Positions 18,749 through 26,341 of a stretch of DNA of 64,000 bases are shown piece by piece. A program made the position numbers and the translations under genes. Numbering within the stretch: the stretch's first letter is position 1; every line of letters begins with the position of its first letter. The stretch is from an uncultured Flavobacteriales bacterium (lineage in GTDB: Bacteria > Bacteroidota > Bacteroidia > Flavobacteriales_D > Crocinitomicaceae), in contig CALJKJ010000002.1 in NCBI GenBank assembly GCA_937973685.1, forward strand, positions 1-64,000, written 5' to 3'. The notes under the pieces were generated by a model, which saw nothing but the letters and a program-made list of their open reading frames with translations, was not told the origin of the DNA and did not search any database.

Positions 18749-18777
18749 CTGATAAGATTAAACATTGAAAAAACACT

Positions 18778-19581
18778 ATGAAAAGAATTATTGTAAGCAT
18801 GCTGTTATTGGCGGGCGTTACCCTAAGTTTTAATAATTGCAAAGGATCAAAAGAATTGGGTGCGGGAATAAATTTATTCACGATTGACCAAGACAAACAA
18901 TTGGGCGCACAGGTTGCCGCAGAAATTGATGCAGACACCAAACAATATCCATTGTTGGATTCAGCAAAATACAAGGATGTTTATGCTTATTTGTATAAAA
19001 TACGCAACAACATTTTGAATTCAGGAATGGTAAAACATAAAAACGATTTTGCATGGCGTTTGCGCATCATTCACAACGACAGTACCTTAAATGCGTTTTG
19101 TACGCCAGGAGGTTACATCTATGTGTACACGGGAATCATGAAATATTTGGATAATGAAGCGCAATTGGCAGGAGTTTTAGGGCACGAAATAGCACACGCA
19201 GATTTTCGTCATTCCACCAGACAAATGACTCAAATGTATGGTGTTCAAACCTTAGTCAGTATATTAGCAGGAAATCAAAAAATGTTGGGTCAAATTACAA
19301 CGAGTATCGTTGGATTGAAGTTTTCACGCGAACACGAATCGGAAGCCGACAAAGGTTCTGTAACGTATTTATGTCCAACGGCTTATGATGCGGCTGGTGG
19401 CGCAGGATTTTTTGAAAAAATCACCGCTGCTGGAGGAGGAAAAACACCCGAATTTTTAAGCACTCACCCAAGCCCTGAGGGCCGGATAGAAGCGTTTAGA
19501 AATTATAAAGTTGAATTAGCTTGTCAAGGCTCGAGCGACTTTTCAGCAGAATACAAAAAAATAGTGGCAAAGTTGCCGTAA
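18778..19581 (+). CDS. M48-family zinc metalloprotease (probable lipoprotein)
   Basis: A 267-residue peptidase with an N-terminal hydrophobic signal followed by FNNCKG, a plausible though non-canonical lipobox, so anchoring in the cell envelope is inferred. The zinc motif HEIAH is at residues 136-140 (GHEIAHADFRH), with the third ligand glutamate in HESEADKG about 50 residues later. The family includes BepA/LoiP/Oma1-type proteases that handle misfolded envelope proteins. The compact length lacks the TPR tail of BepA. It probably forms an operon with the following cyclase-family gene, which starts 10 nt downstream. Confidence 0.88.
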   Translation: MKRIIVSMLLLAGVTLSFNNCKGSKELGAGINLFTIDQDKQLGAQVAAEIDADTKQYPLLDSAKYKDVYAYLYKIRNNILNSGMVKHKNDFAWRLRIIHNDSTLNAFCTPGGYIYVYTGIMKYLDNEAQLAGVLGHEIAHADFRHSTRQMTQMYGVQTLVSILAGNQKMLGQITTSIVGLKFSREHESEADKGSVTYLCPTAYDAAGGAGFFEKITAAGGGKTPEFLSTHPSPEGRIEAFRNYKVELACQGSSDFSAEYKKIVAKLP

Positions 19582-19591
19582 AAAAATAGTT

Positions 19592-20362
19592 ATGCAGTTA
19601 TTTCTTGAAGACGGAAGTTATATATTGATGAACGAAGGAATTGATTGTTCGATTCCAATAACAGCATCTGCAAAAAATCCAACTGCATGGTACGTTGCTG
19701 CACCATCGATTGAAGTCGTGCGTGAAAACGGTTGGGTTGGATCGGTGAACGAAGGTGGTTCGGTGAATTTTAGAAACATTCATTTCAATCCACACGGTCA
19801 TGGAACACATACCGAGTGCTTGGGTCACATTACACCAACAGTTTATTCTGTCAATGGATTGGTGAATAAATTGTTTTATCAAGCACATGTTGTTTCTGTT
19901 GTTCCAGCACTCATTGAACATGCTGATGGACAAACCGACACGGTCATTACTGCTGAATCATTTGGGAATGCCTTGGACGATGTGCAAGCAGAAGCAATTT
20001 TATTCCGAACCCTTCCAAATGAAGTAGCAAAATTATCACAGCAGTATTCTGCAACAAATCCAACGTATTGTTCCACCGATATTTTGCCGATTTTAGAAAA
20101 CATGGGTGTTCGTCATTTACTTATTGACACACCATCTGTCGATCGTGAAAGTGACGGCGGGGTTTTAGCTTTCCATCACGCTTTTTGGGGTGTTCCAAAC
20201 GATTTACAACACGACAAAACAATTACAGAATTGATTTTTGTGCCCAATGAAGTCAAGGACGGACCTTACTTGCTGAATTTACAAACTGCAGCATTTGAAA
20301 ACGATGCAACGCCAAGTAGACCAGTAATTTATCCCATTCACCGCAACGAAGAAGAGCAGTAA
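19592..20362 (+). CDS. Cyclase-family hydrolase (possible kynurenine formamidase)
   Basis: A 256-residue metal-dependent hydrolase of the cyclase (KynB-like) family. The family motif HxGTHxxxPxH is represented by PHGHGTHTE at residues 67-75 followed by GHI, so the metal-binding histidines are mostly kept. The protein is longer than KynB (~210 residues) and the downstream part is divergent. Formylkynurenine hydrolysis is suggested by family and by kynU and kmo elsewhere in the window (25 kb away), but cyclase-family proteins have several substrates. The gene follows the M48 protease by 10 nt, most likely co-transcribed. Confidence 0.7.
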   Translation: MQLFLEDGSYILMNEGIDCSIPITASAKNPTAWYVAAPSIEVVRENGWVGSVNEGGSVNFRNIHFNPHGHGTHTECLGHITPTVYSVNGLVNKLFYQAHVVSVVPALIEHADGQTDTVITAESFGNALDDVQAEAILFRTLPNEVAKLSQQYSATNPTYCSTDILPILENMGVRHLLIDTPSVDRESDGGVLAFHHAFWGVPNDLQHDKTITELIFVPNEVKDGPYLLNLQTAAFENDATPSRPVIYPIHRNEEEQ

Positions 20363-20418
20363 ACAGAAAAAATTAACGTTTCTTATCAGTCATTCTTTTT
20401 GACTTGGGATTCAAATAT

Positions 20419-20426
20419 TACATTTG
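20419..20426 (+). promoter_or_regulatory. -7 box TACATTTG
   Basis: Exact TAnnTTTG 16 nt before the lipoprotein ATG at 20443, with a TTTTTGAC stretch around 20395-20402 as a candidate -33 element. Confidence 0.55.
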
Positions 20427-20442
20427 TAAAAAAAATAACAAC

Positions 20443-20973
20443 ATGAAAACGATATTATCTTTTGCCCTTGCGCTTTTTGTTTTAGCTAGTTGCGGAACTA
20501 AAGTTGCATATACAGACACATTAAAAGAACAATACGATTTGTCACCGGAGAAATTGGTGAAAGTCCAATTCTTTACTTCCTCAGTCATTATTTTGGAAAA
20601 AAGTCAAACATCTGGCAACCAAACAACGGGTGATGATGGTTCACTGGTTTCAAACACCGCAAAAACGCAAGATAGAATCATCATTCCTGCCTACACAAAA
20701 TGTATTTTCGAAAAATTAGGACCGAATAATGAAATCGTCGTTCGTTTTGAAATTGGAACAGGTAAAGTGTTAACATTTGCAACACGTCCGACCCAAACAA
20801 GCGGTAAATACTTTTTAGTTGCCGATTGGAAAGAACGCACAGGAACAATTATTTACGGAAACGAAACATACAACGTTCAGTCAGGCGGAAGTAGCGCTTA
20901 TTTGATCGTGAAACAGAAAAAATTACAACGTACCAAACGCAAAGACAGAATTGTAAAAGGTATGAAAGTATAA
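20443..20973 (+). CDS. Hypothetical lipoprotein
   Basis: A 176-residue protein starting MKTILSFALALFVLASCG; the lipobox LASC predicts lipidation at Cys18 and envelope anchoring. The mature part has beta-rich character with a basic C-terminal tail (KKLQRTKRKDRIVKGMKV). No family is recognised. An upstream in-frame start (20404) precedes the -7 box and would spoil the signal peptide, so ATG 20443 is chosen. A hairpin terminator follows the gene. Confidence 0.7.
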   Translation: MKTILSFALALFVLASCGTKVAYTDTLKEQYDLSPEKLVKVQFFTSSVIILEKSQTSGNQTTGDDGSLVSNTAKTQDRIIIPAYTKCIFEKLGPNNEIVVRFEIGTGKVLTFATRPTQTSGKYFLVADWKERTGTIIYGNETYNVQSGGSSAYLIVKQKKLQRTKRKDRIVKGMKV

Positions 20974-20993
20974 TTCATTCTTCATTTTTTTTG

Positions 20994-21022
20994 AAAGTCG
21001 GTTCTTGCAGCCGACTTTTTTG
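20994..21022 (+). terminator. Intrinsic terminator after the lipoprotein gene
   Basis: Inverted repeat AAAGTCGGTT / AGCCGACTTT with a 5-nt loop (one G-U pair), followed by a run of T. The same stem recurs at 21675-21706. A variant -7 box starts right after the T-run. Confidence 0.85.
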
Positions 21023-21023
21023 T

Positions 21024-21031
21024 TATATTTC
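21024..21031 (+). promoter_or_regulatory. Variant -7 box TATATTTC directly after a terminator
   Basis: Seven of eight matches to TAnnTTTG, 18 nt upstream of the DUF975-type gene start at 21050 and two bases after the T-run of the preceding terminator. Confidence 0.4.
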
Positions 21032-21049
21032 ATTTTTAAAACTATTACT

Positions 21050-21658
21050 ATGATAAATGAAAATTCAATTATTCGTTCAAATGCACGTGAGGCATTAAGC
21101 GGAAAATGGGGGTTGGCAGCAGGTACAACCTTTGTTTACATTCTGATTACTGGGATTATCCAATCGCTACCATTAATGGGTCCAATTATTACGCTTTTAT
21201 TGACAGGAGCTTTCACACTTGGACAAACAATGTTCTTTTTAGCAATTGCTAGAAATGACAATCCAAAATTAGAACTGATTTTTTCAGGGTTTAATGAATT
21301 TGGAAAAGCATTAGCAGCTTATTTATTATTAGTTGTCGTTCTCTTGTTTTGGACTTTGTTATTGATCATTCCAGGAATAATAATGGGTCTGGCTTACAGC
21401 ATGACATTCTTTATCATTGCAGATGAACCAGAAATTGGCGCTTGGGATGCGATGAAAAAAAGTAAAGCGATGATGGAGGGAAACAAAGGACAATTGTTTT
21501 TGCTTTCACTGAGTTTTATTGGCTGGGCATTGCTTGCCATTTTAACTTTTGGAATAGGTATATTTTGGTTAATTCCATACATGCAAGTTTCCATCGCTAA
21601 ATTTTATGACGAGGTAAAAAACGAATACAATAGCCAACAGACAACACTTGTTGACTAA
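21050..21658 (+). CDS. DUF975-type integral membrane protein
   Basis: A 202-residue membrane protein with about five helices. The opening NSIIRSNAREALSGKWG, the IPGIIMGLAYSMTFFIIADEP segment and the DAMKKSKAMMEGNKGQLF segment are characteristic of the DUF975 family, whose function is unknown. An in-frame start at 21005 would lie inside the preceding terminator, so ATG 21050 is used. The gene is bracketed by two terminators with the same stem sequence, so it is probably a single-gene transcript. Confidence 0.8.
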   Translation: MINENSIIRSNAREALSGKWGLAAGTTFVYILITGIIQSLPLMGPIITLLLTGAFTLGQTMFFLAIARNDNPKLELIFSGFNEFGKALAAYLLLVVVLLFWTLLLIIPGIIMGLAYSMTFFIIADEPEIGAWDAMKKSKAMMEGNKGQLFLLSLSFIGWALLAILTFGIGIFWLIPYMQVSIAKFYDEVKNEYNSQQTTLVD

Positions 21659-21674
21659 TTAAATTTACACAACT

Positions 21675-21706
21675 AAAAGTCGGTTCTCAAGTAGCCGACT
21701 TTTTTG
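21675..21706 (+). terminator. Intrinsic terminator after the DUF975-type gene
   Basis: Stem AAAAGTCGGTT / AGCCGACTTTT with a T-run; it shares its stem with the terminator at 20994. A -7 box begins 3 nt after the T-run. Confidence 0.85.
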
Positions 21707-21709
21707 TTT

Positions 21710-21717
21710 TATATTTG
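21710..21717 (+). promoter_or_regulatory. -7 box TATATTTG, 4 nt before hemJ
   Basis: Exact TAnnTTTG ending 4 nt before the ATG at 21722; leaderless mRNA predicted. It sits immediately downstream of a terminator. Confidence 0.6.
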
Positions 21718-21721
21718 TTCC

Positions 21722-22273
21722 ATGCAGGAATTTTTGGCACAATATTATCAAACCTGGAAAGCGCTTCACATCATTTTTATGGTGAGTTGGTTTGCTGGGT
21801 TATTTTATATCGTTCGTTTGTTTATTTACCACACAGAAGCAAATAAAAAAACGGAGCAAGCGCGCATGATTTTGCACGAACAATTCACGATTATGCAATG
21901 GCGCCTGTGGTATATCATCACCACACCAGCAATGATTTTGACGGTTGTTTTTGGTACATTTATGATACTTGCCAATACGGCATTGCTTTCTTTGCCGTGG
22001 ATGCACATCAAGCTAACTTTTGTTGTGCTTTTGTTGGTGTATCATTTTATTTGTCAAGGGTTTATGAACAAACTGAAAACAGGCAAAGCAACGTGGAACT
22101 CCAATCAATTGCGCCTTTGGAACGAATTGGCAACGCTTATTTTAGTGGCGGTTGTGTTTTTGGTTGAACTACAATCAACATTGAGTTGGGTTGGTGGTGT
22201 CCTTGGGTTTTTCGGAACTGGGATTGGGTTAATGCTGGGCATTCGCCTTTATAAAAAAGTAAGAAAAAAATAA
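21722..22273 (+). CDS. hemJ: HemJ-type protoporphyrinogen oxidase (CopD-like membrane protein)
   Basis: A 183-residue inner-membrane protein with about four to five helices. HemJ hallmarks are visible: WKALHIIFMVSWFAGLFYIV with the conserved His in helix 1, LFIYHTEAN, WMHIKLTFV and VYHFICQ, and LRLWNELATL. HemJ oxidises protoporphyrinogen IX to protoporphyrin IX in haem synthesis in many bacteria lacking HemG or HemY. hemL, an earlier step, lies elsewhere in this window. An in-frame TTG at 21704 falls in the terminator and -7 box and is rejected. It is followed by a crotonase gene after 24 nt, possibly the same transcript. Confidence 0.8.
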   Translation: MQEFLAQYYQTWKALHIIFMVSWFAGLFYIVRLFIYHTEANKKTEQARMILHEQFTIMQWRLWYIITTPAMILTVVFGTFMILANTALLSLPWMHIKLTFVVLLLVYHFICQGFMNKLKTGKATWNSNQLRLWNELATLILVAVVFLVELQSTLSWVGGVLGFFGTGIGLMLGIRLYKKVRKK

Positions 22274-22297
22274 TCGTTTTTAACACATAGAAAAAAC

Positions 22298-23074
22298 ATG
22301 AATTACGAAAACATACTTGTCGCACAAGAAGGTCACGCGGTTACGATTACCATCAATCGCCCAAATCAATTAAATGCATTAAACAAACAAACCATTCACG
22401 AGTTACACCTTGCGTTAACAGCTGCAAACAATGACGGATCGGTTGGCGTTGTTGTATTAACTGGTTCAGGTGAAAAATCCTTTGTTGCAGGTGCTGATAT
22501 CAAAGAATTTGCAGATTTTTCGGTGCAACAAGGAAAAGAATTAGCAGCTAAAGGTCAAGAACTATTGTTTGATTACATTGAAAATATGTCCAAACCAGTC
22601 ATTGCTGCAATTAATGGTTTTGCATTGGGCGGTGGACTTGAATTAGCAATGGCTGCGCATATTCGTTTGGCTGCTTCAAATGCACGTTTGGGATTGCCAG
22701 AGGTTTCACTAGGTGTAATTCCAGGATACGGAGGGACGCAACGCTTGACGAAATTAGTTGGACGTGGAAAAGCAAACGAAATGATTTTCACTGCTGGCAT
22801 GATACAAGCAGAAGAAGCGTTGTCATGGGGATTAGTTAATCATGTTTGTCCGCAAGAAGAATTACTGGATTTAGCTGGTAAAATTGCTACAAAAATTCTA
22901 GCGAATTCAGGAACTGCTATTGCAGCAGCGATTGCTTCTGTCAATGCGTTGTATTCGGACAAAACAGGTTATGAAAGAGAAATAGAGGAGTTTGGAACGT
23001 GTTTTGGAACTGCTGATTTCAAAGAAGGAACAACGGCGTTTATAGAAAAAAGAAAACCAAATTTTAGAAGCTAA
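22298..23074 (+). CDS. Enoyl-CoA hydratase/isomerase (crotonase) family protein
   Basis: A 258-residue crotonase-fold enzyme. The oxyanion and CoA-binding segments SFVAGADIKEF and FALGGGLELAMA are present, and the two catalytic glutamates are at 115 (GGLELAM) and 135 (LPEVSLG), 20 residues apart as in true hydratases. Hydration of short-chain 2-enoyl-CoA is therefore expected, most like 3-hydroxybutyryl-CoA dehydratase, but chain length is not readable. The next gene starts directly at its stop codon, indicating translational coupling. Confidence 0.9.
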   Translation: MNYENILVAQEGHAVTITINRPNQLNALNKQTIHELHLALTAANNDGSVGVVVLTGSGEKSFVAGADIKEFADFSVQQGKELAAKGQELLFDYIENMSKPVIAAINGFALGGGLELAMAAHIRLAASNARLGLPEVSLGVIPGYGGTQRLTKLVGRGKANEMIFTAGMIQAEEALSWGLVNHVCPQEELLDLAGKIATKILANSGTAIAAAIASVNALYSDKTGYEREIEEFGTCFGTADFKEGTTAFIEKRKPNFRS

Positions 23075-24559
23075 TTGAATCCATTAAAAAAGTTACTCGG
23101 GCAAACTGCCGTTTATGGTTTATCAAGTATAATTGGTAGAACACTGAATTATTTATTAGTTCCGTTGTACACGTATGTGTTTGTAAATACGGCTGATTAT
23201 GGTGTTGTTTCCCAATTGTATGCCTTTGTTGCATTTTTAATGGTGTTGTTGACATTTGGAATGGAAACAACGTTTTTTCGTTTTTCCCAAGATGAATTGG
23301 ACAAGGAAAAAGTTTTCCGAAATAGTTTTGTAATTATTGGCACACTCAATGTGCTTTTCTTTATCTGTGTCTTGTTGTTTACGCAAGATATTGCAGATAT
23401 GTTGCTCTTTTCCGACCACCCACAATACATCGTATTAATGGCTGCTATCGTAGTCGTTGACTCGATGACAAGTGTGCCTTTGGCCAAATTGCGCGCCGAA
23501 GAAAAAGCGAAACAATTTGCATTGATTCAGTTTTCATCCATTGGTGTGAACATGATTCTGAATGTGGTTTTACTACTGTGGTTTTTCGATCCAGCTCGGC
23601 CGGAAGAAGGAATTTTGTTCATCTTGTTTGCCAATTTAATAGCCAGCTTGGTAAAGCCGTTGATGTTATACAAAGATTTCCTTTCGATTTCATTGCGCAT
23701 AGATCCCGCATTTATCAAACGCATGTTGGTCTATGCTTTTCCAATTGTAATAGCTGGTTTTGCAGGAATAATAAACGAGGTAATTGACCGTATCATGCTC
23801 AAACAATTATTGAGTAATGCCGCTGACCCGCAATCGATAGCTGCAGCTGATGCACAAATTGGTATTTACAGCGCGTGCTACAAGTTGGCCATGTTGATCA
23901 CGATACTTTTACAAGCGTATCGTTATGCTGCAGAGCCTTTTTTCTTCAATCAATTAAAAAATTTAGAGCGCAATAAAATATACATCAAAGTGATGAATTA
24001 CTTCATCGCAACCATGTGTTTGGTGTTTTTAGTAGTATCGTTAAACATTGATATTTTTAAGTATTTCATTCCAAATCAAGCATATTGGGAAGGATTAAAA
24101 GCGGTACCAATTTTGTTGTTAGCGAATGTGTTTTTGGGAATTTACTTCAATCAAAGTATTTGGTATAAATTATCCAATCAAACCAAATACGGCGCATACA
24201 TTTCATTGATGGGCGCAGGGTTGACGATTGTCATCAATTTTATTTTTATTCCGATTTATGGATTCATGGCAAGCGCTTGGGCAACGTTAATTGTATATGC
24301 GTTTCAGATGGTGGTTTCTTATTTCATGGGGCAGAAATATTATCCAATAAAATACAACCGCAAGAAATTTGTCATGTACTTAGGAACAAGTATTTTGTTT
24401 TTCTTTATCGTTAACAGTATTCCTTTTGGTGACCATACGCTGATTCAATTTTTATTCAGCAATCTGTTTGTGCTTTTATTTATTCGCGTCATTTTCTTTG
24501 TTGAAAACGTACAACCTAGAACGCTAGTAAATAGCTTGTTAAAGCGACCAAACGCATAA
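23075..24559 (+). CDS. Polysaccharide flippase (MATE/Wzx-like superfamily)
   Basis: A 494-residue membrane protein with about 12-14 helices. The start LLGQTAVYGLSSIIGRTLNY and the PLYTYVF segment are typical of polysaccharide-biosynthesis flippases that move lipid-linked sugars across the inner membrane. No ATG is available; TTG at 23075 abuts the stop codon of the crotonase gene (TAA then TTG), and gives an N-terminus that aligns with the family pattern. No glycan genes are adjacent, although two glycosyltransferases lie about 8-10 kb away. Confidence 0.85.
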   Translation: MNPLKKLLGQTAVYGLSSIIGRTLNYLLVPLYTYVFVNTADYGVVSQLYAFVAFLMVLLTFGMETTFFRFSQDELDKEKVFRNSFVIIGTLNVLFFICVLLFTQDIADMLLFSDHPQYIVLMAAIVVVDSMTSVPLAKLRAEEKAKQFALIQFSSIGVNMILNVVLLLWFFDPARPEEGILFILFANLIASLVKPLMLYKDFLSISLRIDPAFIKRMLVYAFPIVIAGFAGIINEVIDRIMLKQLLSNAADPQSIAAADAQIGIYSACYKLAMLITILLQAYRYAAEPFFFNQLKNLERNKIYIKVMNYFIATMCLVFLVVSLNIDIFKYFIPNQAYWEGLKAVPILLLANVFLGIYFNQSIWYKLSNQTKYGAYISLMGAGLTIVINFIFIPIYGFMASAWATLIVYAFQMVVSYFMGQKYYPIKYNRKKFVMYLGTSILFFFIVNSIPFGDHTLIQFLFSNLFVLLFIRVIFFVENVQPRTLVNSLLKRPNA

Positions 24560-24628
24560 ATTTATCCCGTTTTCATTGGAATTTGAAACTCTTTTTCTTG
24601 TCCGTCGTATATAGTTAAATTGTTTTCG

Positions 24629-24636
24629 TAACTTTG
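24629..24636 (+). promoter_or_regulatory. -7 box TAACTTTG, 4 nt before the HU-SPOR gene
   Basis: Exact TAnnTTTG, ending 4 nt before ATG 24641. Leaderless transcript predicted. Confidence 0.6.
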
Positions 24637-24640
24637 TGAT

Positions 24641-25726
24641 ATGCATACAGTTGAAGGTTTAATAGGAGATTTATTACTGCAACACAATTGTGTTATCGTT
24701 CCTGGATTTGGCGGGTTCGTTGCGCAACGTGTTTCTGCACAAATAGATATGGAAAAAGGAATCATGCTTCCGCCTAGTAAATCCATTCTTTTTAACCGTC
24801 AACTTATCAATAACGATGGCTTATTAATTACTTCTTACGCAGCGCGCAACAAGGTAACTTATCCTTTGGCCGAATCAACAGTTGAAGGCGCAGTTGTTTC
24901 GTGGCACGATGCACTTAAAGCAGGTCAACGTGTAAGTATTGATCGCGTTGGTATCATCTTTTTGGATCAAGAACGCAATATTTGTTTCGAACAAGACCGT
25001 TATTTCAACTTATTGCTCGAATCGTATGGCTTAGGTCCGGTTCATTTTGTTTCTGAATCTGATATTCAAGCAAAAGAAACAATCACGAAAGTACAAGAAG
25101 TGGTGCAACGCGTTGACTTTGTAACAACAAACGACACGCCTGAATTGCTTGTGCTTGCAGCAACAGCAGCGGATAACGAAATTTCTGAAGAGCAACAAGC
25201 GCCAATCATTCCAATCCATGAAAAACGTCCCAACAAGGCGTGGAAATATGTTGCAGCTGCAGCATTAGTTCCATTAGCTTTTTATTCGTTTTGGATTCCG
25301 ATGAAAACAGATGTATTGGCATCTGGTGTTATTTCTTGGAATGATCTTAATCCGTTTTATAAAAAAGAAGTTGTTGTAAAAAAAGCACCAATTGTCCCGG
25401 TTAAAAAAGTTGTTGTACCTACAGAAGTTATTCCAGAAACACCTATTGAACAAGTGCCAGTTGAAACCGTTCAACCTGAACCAATTGTTCCAGAAAAAGT
25501 AATTGTTACACAAGAAAAATTGAGTTCGCCTCAAATCATTGTTGGTAGTTTTTCAACCGTACAAAACGCCAAAACAATGGTCAATGAGTTAGGCTTGAAA
25601 GGCTTTAAGGCTTCTATTTTGCAACGTGATGGAAAAATTCGTGTCAGTGTTGGTGATAGTTCTCAGATTTCAGTTTTAGAACCACAATTACTCGCTATCG
25701 GCATCGCGCCATGGATTTTAAAATAA
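24641..25726 (+). CDS. HU-CCDC81-SPOR domain membrane protein
   Basis: A 361-residue protein in three parts. Residues 1-~140 resemble the paired HU-like CCDC81 domains found in Bacteroidota (LLLQHNCVIVPGFGGFVAQ, then ALKAGQRVSIDRVGIIFLD). A single membrane helix is at about 204-222 (YVAAAALVPLAFYSFW). After a Pro/Val/Glu-rich linker (about 240-290) comes a C-terminal SPOR domain (IIVGSFSTVQNAKTMVNEL to the end), which binds denuded peptidoglycan at division sites in other bacteria. The arrangement suggests a cytoplasmic HU-like part tethered to the septal wall through the membrane. Function is unproven. Confidence 0.85.
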   Translation: MHTVEGLIGDLLLQHNCVIVPGFGGFVAQRVSAQIDMEKGIMLPPSKSILFNRQLINNDGLLITSYAARNKVTYPLAESTVEGAVVSWHDALKAGQRVSIDRVGIIFLDQERNICFEQDRYFNLLLESYGLGPVHFVSESDIQAKETITKVQEVVQRVDFVTTNDTPELLVLAATAADNEISEEQQAPIIPIHEKRPNKAWKYVAAAALVPLAFYSFWIPMKTDVLASGVISWNDLNPFYKKEVVVKKAPIVPVKKVVVPTEVIPETPIEQVPVETVQPEPIVPEKVIVTQEKLSSPQIIVGSFSTVQNAKTMVNELGLKGFKASILQRDGKIRVSVGDSSQISVLEPQLLAIGIAPWILK

Positions 25727-25787
25727 TCCATCCTATTTAAAATCAGTATAAATTACTAGAAACGAATGATTTGTATGTGAAAAAGCA

Positions 25788-25795
25788 TACATTTA
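25788..25795 (+). promoter_or_regulatory. Variant -7 box TACATTTA, 3 nt before the start
   Basis: Seven of eight matches to TAnnTTTG, 3 nt before ATG 25799. It overlaps the right arm of a small inverted repeat (TGTATG at 25772-25777, CATACA at 25786-25791). Confidence 0.3.
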
Positions 25796-25798
25796 ATC

Positions 25799-26335
25799 AT
25801 GCCGTTCAATCGATTACATCATTCCGTAATGGGTGAAATTCGCCCTCGTTTTGCATTGCGTTTAGGCGCAGCACCTGAAAAAGCATTGGTTCATTTGAGT
25901 GAAGCACTTAAAAGTGATCCTACCGTTTCTGGTGTTCGTTCAAAATGTTATGTTTTTATAAAAATCCCCACACACGCGCAACATTTTTGGTCACCCGAAA
26001 TTTCTGTTCGTATAGAGAAGGAAGACTATTTGCCACATACAAACGTGCATTGTTTGATTGGACCACGTCAATCTGTTTGGGTGATGTTTACATTAATTTA
26101 TGCGGCTATTGCATTGGCAACGCTGTTTCTTGGCATGTTTGGCGTAGTAAAATACCAACAAGTTGCTACTGTTTTATGGTTGTTGCCTTTACCTATTGGT
26201 TTGGGATTAATCGGAACTATTTTTTTGTTTGCAAAAATTGGTCAAAAAAAAGGACGCGATGAAATGCTCCATTTGGTTAGTTTCGTTTACCACCATTTGG
26301 CTGAAATAGCAACAGTTGAGCGGGTGAAAGGTTAA
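25799..26335 (+). CDS. Hypothetical two-helix membrane protein
   Basis: A 178-residue protein with a soluble N-terminal half (about 95 residues) followed by two membrane helices (VMFTLIYAAIALATLFLGMF and VLWLLPLPIGLGLIGTIFLF) and a short cytosolic tail ending in a His-rich segment (FVYHHLAEIA). It is not a family I recognise. It follows the HU-SPOR gene by 72 bp on the same strand and converges on a barrel gene 6 bp away. Confidence 0.65.
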   Translation: MPFNRLHHSVMGEIRPRFALRLGAAPEKALVHLSEALKSDPTVSGVRSKCYVFIKIPTHAQHFWSPEISVRIEKEDYLPHTNVHCLIGPRQSVWVMFTLIYAAIALATLFLGMFGVVKYQQVATVLWLLPLPIGLGLIGTIFLFAKIGQKKGRDEMLHLVSFVYHHLAEIATVERVKG

Positions 26336-26341
26336 AAACGA

